Shown: piece after piece, positions 25,501-37,500 of the stretch
How the letters are laid out: the number at the start of each line of letters is the position of its first letter
How positions within the stretch are numbered: the stretch's first letter is position 1
Assembly: GCA_009741485.1 (NCBI GenBank)
Contig: CM019237.1
Coordinates: forward strand, 43,673,724-43,737,723
From: Malurus cyaneus samueli
Lineage: Eukaryota > Chordata > Aves > Passeriformes > Maluridae
Length of the DNA: 64,000 nt
Direction: 5' to 3'
The notes under the pieces: model-generated
What the model saw: only the letters and a program-made list of their open reading frames with translations
What the model was told of the DNA's origin: nothing
Databases searched by the model: none
Program-made: the position numbers and the translations under genes

Positions 25501-28500
25501 AATATAGCATCCTAACTATCCTTTTACAGGCTATGAAAAATCAAGATACATTTATTCCACTCTAATTAGAGAATTACAAATAATTACAAAATTTGCTTGA
25601 AAATTACTTTTTCCAGATGAACGATTAACAAGAAAATTCCCCATTAGAGAAGTTCGAAAAGTGATACCCTTAGCATGGAAGGTTTGTTTTCAATAATTCA
25701 ACTAATTCTCCACATTTGTTCAATTTTGAGAACATACATAATGGCTTTACCATACAGGCAAGTTAAGGTTTCTCCTTACTTAGGAAAATATATTTCATCT
25801 GGAAACACCTACTAATATTTAACTGTTACAACAACGTATTTTAAAGCACAGAAATTAAAGTACAATATGCTTATGCATGGCCATGTCTCCTTCTTCCCTC
25901 CTAACCCCTCTTTTGTCTTGTGTCAATATTACAACAATATTGGTACACACTCAGTGGAGCAGCATTATCCAGCATATATAAAGATTTCAAGGAAGAATAA
26001 GTGTGTTTCCATTACCACTACAATTAGCCTACATGGCCAGGGAAGTGGTTAAAGATATTATTTATGAGGGAGCTCAGCTTCCCCTGATGAATCACATTCT
26101 GGATACCGACAAGGTCAGACCATCATGTGAACAACAAAGCCTATGAATAGAACTTCTTTTTTTTTATTATTATTATTACCACAGATCACCTGAAAACAGA
26201 CTAATTTCAGAAAATTTAATTTTAACTTCCCACTTGACACATCTTCCATTTATATTCCAAGAAGTAAATGTACATTTTTTGAACTGTCTAAAAGCAGTAC
26301 AGTGCACCAGCTTCTGTGAGACACTGTATCAATATGTTATGCTGGTAATCCTACCAGCTACTTGAAACAAATGTGCACCAATATATCAAGCCTGATCAAA
26401 ATCAAAGAGGAGGGACATTCTAATCAGTGACCTGCATTGGGCAAAATACCTCTCAAAATGATGGGTCCTTTAACACAAATCAAAACAAGCCATGTGAACA
26501 AGGCTTACATGGTAAGTCAGAGGCAGAGTTTCCCTAAAATGAAATTATTACTTACCCGCAGAATTGACTGTACTGTCTGCAGAGGATAAGTGAGAGTGGT
26601 GGCAACTGCTTTGGCTATTGCACCAATCACAAAAGCATCCAAAGACGTGAGCTGTTCAATAGATAAAGAACAGATGTATTTCCACATAATACGAATACCA
26701 AATCAACCAATTACCCATTTATATTTGGGGTTTCTGTACTGCTACCTGCTATCACATAGTATCTAAAGATCTTTCATGAAATCTCAGGGTCTTTTCATTT
26801 TAAAGGATTGGGTACAGTTCAACTAACTTACTTTCCCACAACTTAAGTTTATGTGTAACTTCCATCTGTTTTTGCATTTCTCAGTATAAACAGACTACTA
26901 AAACATGGTTGATGTAAGGCCATACAACTAGACCACTTTCAAGCACCAAGCATGGATGCAAGATAAGGAAGTATCATTTAAACATACCTTCAGTCAATAA
27001 GCATTTCAGTTTTTGCAACAGTGAAACTAAAACATCACATGATGCTTGTAGAAAGGTGACAGTGAACGATTCCTTGAACATCACTCTGTCTTCCTGAGAC
27101 ATAATCACTACGCTCCTGGGCAGAATTTTAGTCATTCACCACATATTAGTTAGGAACCCCTATGGAAGCACACCCTCAGCACCAAAGCTCACACTGTCCC
27201 AGGATGCACCAAATACATTATTACAGCCTATTGTGGATTACAGTGCATCTCAGTCTATCAGTGTGAATTAATCACTGAACATAAGTACACGCCTATAGCA
27301 AAGCATGCTCAAAATACATTCTAAAATACATTGGTTGCAATCACAAGTATGCTCACGCATGCACATCTTAAAAAGGGTCAAGCTGATACATTAAGACAAT
27401 CAGCAAAAGCTCAGGTAGAAACGAAAATGTTGTCCAAAACAAAAATTACCATTGCTAGGTGAAAAAAAAAGTATTTTCCCTCTTCACTGATCATGGACAA
27501 AGAAATGCCCTAATTTAAGGTGGAACTAAATAATTTAAAAGAAACACAAGAAATAAATATATAAATAAATATGTTATTAGCCAACAGGAAAACAACAATG
27601 CAGTCGTTCAAAAAATTTATTGTGGATAATGTAACCAAGTCGATCCATCAGGAACAAATCGAGTGCTGCAGGTGCAGTATTAACTAAAGAAAATAAAAAA
27701 CACAAGCTTCATTGATGATGCAAAATCTCATGTAAAAATAATTTCACTGCCTTGAGGAAAAGCAAACATTCTGAAATCACAAATTATCAGCAAAGCACCA
27801 CACCTTAAAGACAGGACATCATCTGAAAATGTAACCCAAATGCTCTTCAGTTTGCTAGAACATAAAAGGAATGTGAGTTCAGCTGAGATGCTATATCTGA
27901 TATGGAGAAAAAAAAAGCAAAAGGAAGAGGACTATAAAGAAGGGACAGAAAAGTGATTATAACTCTATTTAGAGATTCAGGAAAGTATAGTTGTAATGCT
28001 ATGTTCAATTCTATCATTGTCCATCCTTGGAAAAATTATATTGAAAAATCGAGGTCTTCAAGAAAAAAAGTTATTTACAGCATAAAGGGTTAAAAGCAGA
28101 CTTCAAAACAGTCTGTATATAAATACCTATAAAAGATACATTAGAATTTAAATCTCTACTTTCAGTCTCTATTTCTACCTATGAACACAGGCAAACAAAT
28201 GAGGACAAGAGGTGTAGCTTTATTTTTACAGGTAAAAGAATTCATTACAGGAATCTCTTCCCTAGGAACATGGAAGATTCCCACTTCATTTCATGACACT
28301 GGATCCTTTTTAGACATACTAATTCAAAAAACACTCAAAAATACATGAACCAAAACCAAACCTACATTCTGAATTTGTTCTAGTGATGCATATCAAAGAA
28401 CCTGTCTTGTAAAAGAGCATGTTCATCATCTGGCCTCAAAACATACTCACTTGCAGCTGTTTTTTCAAAAGCTTTCGTTTAAAGCCTTCATAAAACATGA

Positions 28501-31500
28501 ATTGTATGGCAGGATTGAAGACCAGCAGCAAGGAAGGGAAAGTACCATTCCACAGAGCTAATACTCCTTCATCTCGTATTATCTGATGAAAGGCATCTGA
28601 GACAAAAGGTGCAGAAAGATATTAAAATTTTGAGTACAAAACACTAAACATAAAAGGTATGAGAAGTTACACTTAAAGTCTAATACTCAAAAGGTACAAA
28701 AATCCACTGCAGTCTTTTATGCAAGTATGTTTATCTTCCATTTTAATTCAGAAGTTAACATAAAGGTAGTGACAAAGGAAGTTCTTGCTTGCATAAACAT
28801 TAACATAAACAAAACTTATCATCTGCACAGACAGCCCCCTCTTTTCTTTTTTCTTTCACAAGTGCGGCATCAACATCAAGGTCTTCCAAACCTTCTTCAA
28901 AATTGCAACAGTATTTATTTGGTTTGTTACTTTTAAAAAGAAGACGGCCTGCACATGTGAGTGATTGAGAGATTAAAGTGACTGAAGTTTAATTTTCAGA
29001 CTGTCTGTCCAAACTCAGACTCCCAGCTACCACCTCACAGGGCTCACTACTGCTCCATTATCTGTATGATAACATATCTGCCCTTGCAAAAGGTATTTCA
29101 ATTACAGGAGTGCACACTGTAAACTCCTAATTATCATCAGAAATAGCCAAGTCAGGTTTCCTGTAAAACTCAATGACTGCAAAGTGACAGGGTAGCACAG
29201 AGATTACAAGGTGAAATCAGTTACAACAAATCAAAGTCTTCAAAGACCTTGATATATTTCATTTCATGAACTTCTCTTTGGCTGAAGACAACAAGAGGTA
29301 CTTACCTATTATGCCTCTGTAATTGGTTGGTACAATGTCCTCATTTCTGAATTTTGCTCCTTGCAGCTTCAGGCGTGTGTTCACTACCCAGAGAGGGGTG
29401 GTCAAGAGTACGTTCACTACTCCTAAGACAAAACAGAGCAGAGAGAAACTCACCAAAAACCAGAAGATTTCAAATATTTTTTTATCCCCCTTTCCCCTCC
29501 AATTCACATGCTACTGAAATTTCTGGTAGGAAGATGGAAAAAAATCAGCACAGCATATGGGAAAAGTAAATGATAATTTGTACCTTAATTCCTGCTCCAA
29601 AATATAATTACATGGAATTTTACCACAGACATAACAAACTTAAGAACTTCCTTCCTTACTTCCACCAGCTACTCAGCCAGTCCTTACACCTACACTGCAA
29701 GTACAAGAAACTACCAACTCCCTTCCCCACCACAAAAAAAACAAAAAAAAAAAAACCAAACAAAAAAAACCCAAAAACCAGAGGCCTTTCTTACAGGGCT
29801 ATTTTTTTTTTTAATCAGTTTATTTCTATGCATTAGCATGAGCAATTGCCCCTGAAGAATATTACTGGCAAACACAAGGCCCACAGTGGTAACTTTCCAC
29901 AGTGGATTTGCTAGTAAAGTCACTAATGTTATCATCCCTTCAAAGAAGGTACAGCAGCATCCACATAAGAGGATGGATTAAAAAAGAGCATATGGTCCCA
30001 TTGGACCTGCATATATCTAGGAACTTCCTGTCACTTTCAGGTGACAACCCAAAACAGAGTCTGAAAACTGACACCCAAATGCTTACATTAAAATTTCTTT
30101 CTTACTGCAATTGAAATTATTTCAAAACTGGCATGTATCTTTTCCTCTGAAAAAAACCCAGCTATCATCTCTCCCTGCCACTTGTCTTCAGCACCTAAGT
30201 GATGATGCTTAGATACCTGCTAAGCACCACACCAGACACAAATATCATACTAAGCCACAAGAGCACTGTGTTTTGTGCCAGAATTCACAATATCACTTTA
30301 TGCATCTCCTTAGGAGGTGGGTAGGACACAGAGGAGCAATAGGAAAGAAGTAGGTCTGCATACAGTGGGAAGTGTGAGGACTCAGTGTAACCTCCAGAGG
30401 ACTTCATAAAGAAAATCATTAGATAGAATATACCAAATATACATTTTTGACAAAAAGGAGATTTTTAAGTATTACCTGCAACTACCCCAAGAACCAAGTC
30501 TTTTCCAGTGGTTGAATGCTGACCTTTGACCCAGAGGGTTTTAAGACTATTAAACGTATAAAAATAAACAAAATTGGAGCAGCAAAGGCTGGAGATAACA
30601 GGGAACCATCCTCGATACGGTGCCAACCTAATGGAGAGCAAAAAGTCATAGTAAGGATCAACAGAGTATTTATGTGATCTGGCTGATTTTATGTATTGCT
30701 GGAGAATACCAGAGATACAATGCTGTATACTACACAAAGTACTAACTAGATAGATCTTTATTAACAGTGGTAACAAACCATACTTAACTCCTGAGTAAGG
30801 GAAAAATTATCTGGATTCTCACGCACAATCTAAACATTGAAGACTAGTTACAAAAATTAATATACTCCATCAAGGAGAGTTTTGCAAAGGATGCAACCTG
30901 GGCCACAAGATACACAGGTGGAAAGAATTTTTAACAAATGTCTTACAATAAAATCTAGGGCAGATCAGTCAGCTAAGTGAGAAAAAGACATTACCTAGTT
31001 AAATTTGACTAGAATAACCACAGATAAAAAACTGAGTATCATCTAAATCTGTCTTGATTTAGGAATGATTTCGTAACAGCTGACTAACAAAGCTCCCTTC
31101 CCTGACAGGCCTGATGAACCTGTAAAACAGGGACACCTCAACAGCTGTCCTACATTCCCAACATGTTCTACAATACATCCAAAAAAAGATAATGATACAC
31201 ACCTTCACTGGAGTTGCACAGAACAGGGAGAGAGCAGGTATCATGTTAAAAGCATAAGAAAACTCCTCAACAGCTGTAATTATGGAGGCTCTTTAGTATT
31301 TGTTAAAATACCAGGAGTACATAGAATTTAAGACTCTCCAATAAGACTGTAAAAGATGCAAGGCTGGTAAACACAGCATCTGATTTTTCTTAAAAATACA
31401 AATGCTACTTTTTTGTCTCAAATCCATCAAGTGCTTCTCCCTCCCATCCATATAGCTGGGAATACATAATATTATTAAGACTGTTTCTGAAGTTACAGGC

Positions 31501-34500
31501 TTAGCTAACCATACAGTTACAAATTAACTGACAATGCAGTTATTCATAAGCCAAATTAAAACAATTCTTGTATTACCTATCTCTTCTGTGCTGGAGAAGA
31601 AAGGGAGAAACATTCTCTAGGAATCATGTCCTCTAACTGAGAGTGTTATTTTGGGCTTGCTTGATTTATACAGAACAACTTCTGATGTTTTTCAAATGAA
31701 ACATCTTGCAGCACAAAACATGAAACTAAAACAAAACCCATGAGATTATTTTAACAACTTAAACTGTCAGGAGTAGCACCCGTAATTCACTGCAACCTTG
31801 AGAAAAACTTGGTGTACACCAGTGAACACCTTTCAGATCACCTGCAAAAGGATGGAAGTGCAGGGCAAAAAAGCAAACTTATGTGATAAACTTCTGCAGA
31901 AAGTCCTTTAACAAAACCTAGTTTGCTTTATCCAGACAACCAAGTAGTCTGCAAAGGTATGATAATGAGACAACACTCAACAAGCTAATGTGAACAAAAT
32001 GTTTATGATCTCATATCACATCTCAAATTTGTTGCTGTTTTGGCTTTTTTTGTTACTTCAAATGCATCTCTAAAATTAGTACCATTGCCTAGCCAGGCCT
32101 TCCCATACCTCTGGAAGAAGCAATGTTTCTCTCTTGCCAGGGTTACTGATTTTTCTCTTTCACAGGAAAAGTAGGATGATCCCTTTTGCAGTCTTTCCAC
32201 CTGTGTTGGTTTTGCTTGGCCCAGTTTTTGGTAGCTGGAGGGCCACAAAGATGGATCCTATGAGAAGTTTCTGGAAGCTTCCACCATGTCCAGCAGAGCC
32301 AATCTCTGATTGCTCTGAAGATTATGGACATGCTGCTGGCCAAGCCTGGGCCAGTTACAGAGGTTGGTTACATATTTAAGAAGAAATCAAAACAAAAGGG
32401 GCACAGAGTTTTCTCCTAGCCAGAGAAGAAGGAGGTGAGAACATGTGAAGAACAACATAGACACACCAAGGTCAGTGGAGAAGGAGGGGGAGGAGATGCT
32501 CCAGGCACCTGAGCTGAAATTCCTCTGCAGGCTGTGGTGAAGACCATGGTGGAGCAGCTGTGCCCCTGCAGCTCATGCACTTCACGAGTGATGCAGAGAT
32601 CCACTCACAGCCCATGGGGAGGTGCCCATGCCAGAGTAGGAGGATGCCTGGAGCACACTGTGGTCCCATGGGAGTCCCAGTGGAGAGGGAGGGTCCCTGC
32701 TTCCAGGCTGGAAGAGCCTGTCCATGGAGGACTGCACCCCGTGGGTGAGTGACCCACGCTGCAGCAGTTTGGGGACAACTGCACTTGTGAGATGAACCCA
32801 CGCTGGAGGAGTTCGTGGAGAACTGTCTCCCATGGGAGGAACCCCACAGCACAGCAGGGAGGACTCCTCTCCCTAAGCAGTGAAAGAAGATCCCAGGAAC
32901 AAACTGATGAAAACCCCCTTGCCCTGTCTCCCTGTGCTATTGGTGGGAAGGAGGGAGGGGTTGGGGGAAGAAAGAGTGTCTTTAAGGGTTTATTTTTACT
33001 TCTCCTTATCCTCCTCTGTCTCTGTTAGCAATAAATTCACTTTGCAACTCCAAATTGAACCTGTTTTGCCCTTGGAGTGTTTTCTCCTAGTTCCTTATCT
33101 AGACTCATGACCCTTTGTTAAGTTTTTTTTTCCTCTCTTCTGTTCAACTGTGGCAGGGGAGGGCAACAGAGCAGCTGTTGTGGGTGCCTGGCATTTGGCC
33201 AACATTAAAACCATGATACCACTTCCGTTAACTTCTTCATTTCTCTTCGTTACCTTTTTCTTTTGCCTTTTAAATTGAATTTTACTTACCACCCTCCCAT
33301 GACAGAGGTAATGCGAGAATGTGAACAAGAGATCAGCTGGCAAAGTCATGCATACAACTGCCCAAGTTCAAAGGTGGCACAGATCATTATGGCCCAAGTT
33401 AAACTTTTGTCAGCTTTAATGTTCTGTAAGCTCTAGTCTACTTAGGAGTTCCAGGGATTCAGTCAGGAAAATACTTCTAACAAGGACAGGCACACAACTG
33501 TTTTTCCCAGCCATCTCAGACTATGACAAATATTAAAGCACAGCACTACTGAAAGGTAACTGCTTTTAGATAGGTCTTGAATCCCATTAGCATAAAGTGT
33601 CATGTGTTGTTTACTTCTATATACTTAGGAGGAAGAAAAAACCTTCCAATCGGGAAACATGTCTCAATTCTCCTCTTAAAAGTGGCTTAGTTGTCCAGGA
33701 GTTTCATCTTGGTTAGAGAAAATTGACACACCCAAGAATCCAGTCAGACAAAGCTGGTTGATCAGGTATATGAAGGAACATTTGCATTTCTGAGGAGGCA
33801 CAGCTACCTCACTAATGAAGGCACAGTTACATCACTGAACAGATCAATTGCATAAGGTGCTCACGAAAGTTAATCTTAGCTAAAGATGAACACATAAGAT
33901 TATGCAAGTCATATCACACTTGTGTGGAGACACTTCTGTGCACACAGATTCAGGCTAAACGTTCACTTTAAAAGCATATTCAAATTAGTTTTGGAGCTTG
34001 CCTACAGGAAGACAAGCAGAAAATTAGTATCTACTCACAGGCCTTCTTCTTTAATTATTTCCAAAAGGACTGCCGGTGTTGTCTTTGATTTCCGCTTCTC
34101 ATCAACTGGAAAACAGAAGAGTCAAACTTTTGATTCAAATTTTTAGCACCCTTTTTCAAGTCCTTATGCTTGCAATTCTGAACACAAGCACGTTTCTTCT
34201 TCCTTATAAAGGAAAGAAATTCCCTATTTCTCCTTATTTTCATTTGCAAGGTAAGACCACTTCCTTGTTTTATTCTTCCCCAGACTAGAAGGTTCTATTG
34301 TGCTCCGGAGTATCTGTAACTACCAGTTCCTAATAGTTGTGACATGAACTGAAGGTAGGTTCCTCTTCAGTGGAGGACTAGAATCGGGCCTGCCTAATTG
34401 TTCTCAAAATAATTCCCTGGCTACCAGACTAGCACCAGTAGCAGAGCAATCTCCTACAGCTCATCTGCAAATAGCTACGCTTTAGCAAAACAGTCTCTTC

Positions 34501-37500
34501 CTGCATTGAAAGCTGTTCATTTCTCAACCACATACTTCTGATGACCTGGCTCATGATTTCCCTCCAGTTCTTAATAGAGCTCTAATCAGGGCACAAAAAT
34601 GCTTGGTGATTCTGCGACTTTTGATTAGAAGACAGAGTGTTAGAACAACAGTTTATACCCAGATGGATTTTTGTAAATATTGGATATTCTTAATGCCAGT
34701 TCTAACCCTCACTTCTCCCTTTAAACCATCCTCAGGAATAATTCTAGACTTGCTTTTCATGATAATGCCTGTGCATTTTGAGTGTTCTCAGCAGTCAAAC
34801 ACAACAACATGCAAATATAATCCTGTGCAATCTCACATCTCTGTTTTTCTCTTCAGTCTTAGATAGTAATTTAAAAGCTTTGTCTGACCACAAATCAACA
34901 GCCTTTTCAGCTAATTAAAGGGTCACCCAACTTTCAAAAGGAAGAACTACCTTCAATTGGAAAAATGGTGTTAGTGTTGGGTAAGGTTCCTGTTTGTGTA
35001 AAACACACCCCCCCTACAACCACCCTTACAAGTGCCCAGGCCAAGATGAACAGAAATGCCATTGTACAAAGAAACTAGATTTTGACACTTACCCTGAAGT
35101 CTAAGCCTAGCTGTATCCAAAGGAAAAAATACAGTCATTGCAGTCATACTGCCCTGGAAAACAAAATAAACTGGCTATACAGTGTGTCAGTTGCTTATAC
35201 AGTGCCTGCTAGACTCTTTGCAGCTCTTCACTTCTCACCCCAAAACAAGTCTGTTGAACAAGTTTAAAAAGGGGATAATCTCCCCTTATATAAAGGGGAG
35301 ATATAAATGTACATATAAAAATGCATTTTTGGTCCCATACTTACAAATGAGGGTTGTTTTTTGTTTGTTTGTTTGTTTTTTTTTTCTTGCATTAGATCAA
35401 GCTAAAATTAAAACCATTAAATGCTTTTTGCCAAAAGAGAAAGTTTTTGAAATCTGAGAGTTGATCTAGCAGGCATCAGAAGACAAACATATTGCACTTT
35501 CTCTGCCTCCCATTAGCCTCAACACCTAATTTCTATCTTAAAAACAAACACAAAAAAAGACTGACACAAGGAACAAAAACTTCCTTTTGACATAAGAAAA
35601 CAGTGACCAAACAAAAACTTCTATTCATTAAAGAGCTGGTAGTACATTTTTCCAGGACTTACTCTAGCTTTGTGCTAAATTCCAGTTTTGGCAATAAAGA
35701 TCTGCCTACCAAGACACCTCCAGTGGCACACATTACATATGATGATCTAGATGTCACCAGATTCACATCTTGTGAATACAATGGCCTCTTCACTTCCTGT
35801 GTGAACCAACCATTAATGCCTCTAAATAGAAAAAGTATCCGACACCATCCTTTACAAAAGGGTTAAATACGTATTTGCAAAAGCCCTTATCTTCCATACA
35901 TGCAGCCATTCCCTCTCTCTCACCTTCATTGCCATCACTCACCTTCTTCATTTTTTAATACTCTAACAATAACACTGTACAGCTTTTGGAAAAGAGATCT
36001 AACAAAAAAAAAGGCCATGGCTTGGTGTAAACCTGTTTTCCATGCATCAGGTGGCTGCTAAAGCTGTGGCACCTCTTCCATTAGCAGCTATGCAAACTTT
36101 TTAAATGGTGGGAAGTTCTGGGATACCACAAGTCACTCAATGCTGTGTTTGAAGTACAATGCCCAGCGTGACTGCGTGACTTGAGCTCCTCTAGAGATGT
36201 CTTATGCCATATGTTTAAGTGAACTTTGCTTCTGGAAATACTCCAGCTCCTGAGAAGGCTGCTTGGACCTATCTCTACAACCAGCAGCAAAGGATTACTT
36301 TTCCAGTGGTGTTTCCAACACTAAACCAACTCTGGTCTGAAGTCTTAACCCGATTTAAGTCTCTCAAGTTTTCGTAACAGCAGGAAGCCTACGAAAGGAC
36401 AGACTTGGCCACAACTGCCTGGTTATTTTAACCCGTTTAGTTAGGGCTCCTGCAAAAACAGTTGGTTCTGCTCTCCCATGTACTTGTCCTGTGTCTGCTC
36501 ATTCTCGGTACCTACCATATACCCAGCTGGACGGCAAGAAGGATTAATGAACAGATCTGGATGAAAATTTATAAATAATACATCTCAGTTAGAAGGTCAG
36601 TATCAGCACAAAAAAGTGCCAGAAAGAGCCGTAATACACCTCCTAATGAAAGCTGCATTACTGCAATTTTGAAGACAGCCTCAAAAAGCAGTTATGCCTA
36701 CACACAGAACAAGACTGCACTGTCACTACAACTCCCAGCCTTCCTCTGCTCAATTTATCCTACTTGCATCGTCCCAAACTGGGATTTATCCTGGATCCTA
36801 CTCTCAATGCAATGAACCGTACGGCAGCAACACACACACATACACTTGCACTCAAAATTAGAAAATGGAAATGAGGAGGTAGTTGGGCTAATGTCACACA
36901 GGACAAATGGGTGGGCACAAGACACAGAATAGTCTTTTTCAGTTGTAGGGGACTTGCAATGATCACCTAGTCCTGCTGCGCCCTGCTTCAGGGCAGACCA
37001 AAAGCCAAAGCACATTTTGAAGTGCATTTTTCAAATGCCTCTTAGACACTGACAGGCTTTGGGCATTGACCATCTCTCTAAGGAGTCTGTTCCAGTGTTT
37101 GAGTGTCAAACCGGCTTAAAATGTGTATAAAACTATAGATCAAGAGAATGTCATAACAAAGTAACAAAACACTGCACATAAGAAAACAATTTGTACCTTC
37201 TCTCTTCTGCTGCTAAATTGAGGGAAACAGAAAAGCCAAATTACATTTCTCCTGGGTTTACAAATGGAACACCTTAACTACATAATAAAGAGGAGCCCAG
37301 AAGCATATGGCGGAGACAGGATGTCATGCCTAGAAGGAAGGGAAAGACGGATGAGCAGGACCTGTCCTTTCCTCAACAACAAAAGCCCTTGAAGTGCATT
37401 CAGATTCCTTGCTGAATTGCACTTGAGACCACAGGTAAAGTAAGTTATACTACTGAGTGCAGGAACAGATGCTGCCATGTTTTACCCTGCACTGCTGGAA

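Noticed and set aside
29570..29836. 88-codon frame with Lys/Asn-rich end
   Set aside because: It runs through an A-rich low-complexity tract in SLC25A17 intron 4.
32472..32852. 126-codon minus-strand frame and overlapping frames
   Set aside because: They fall within the LTR at 32202-33218, in a GC-rich part with few stop codons; no retroviral protein motif is visible.
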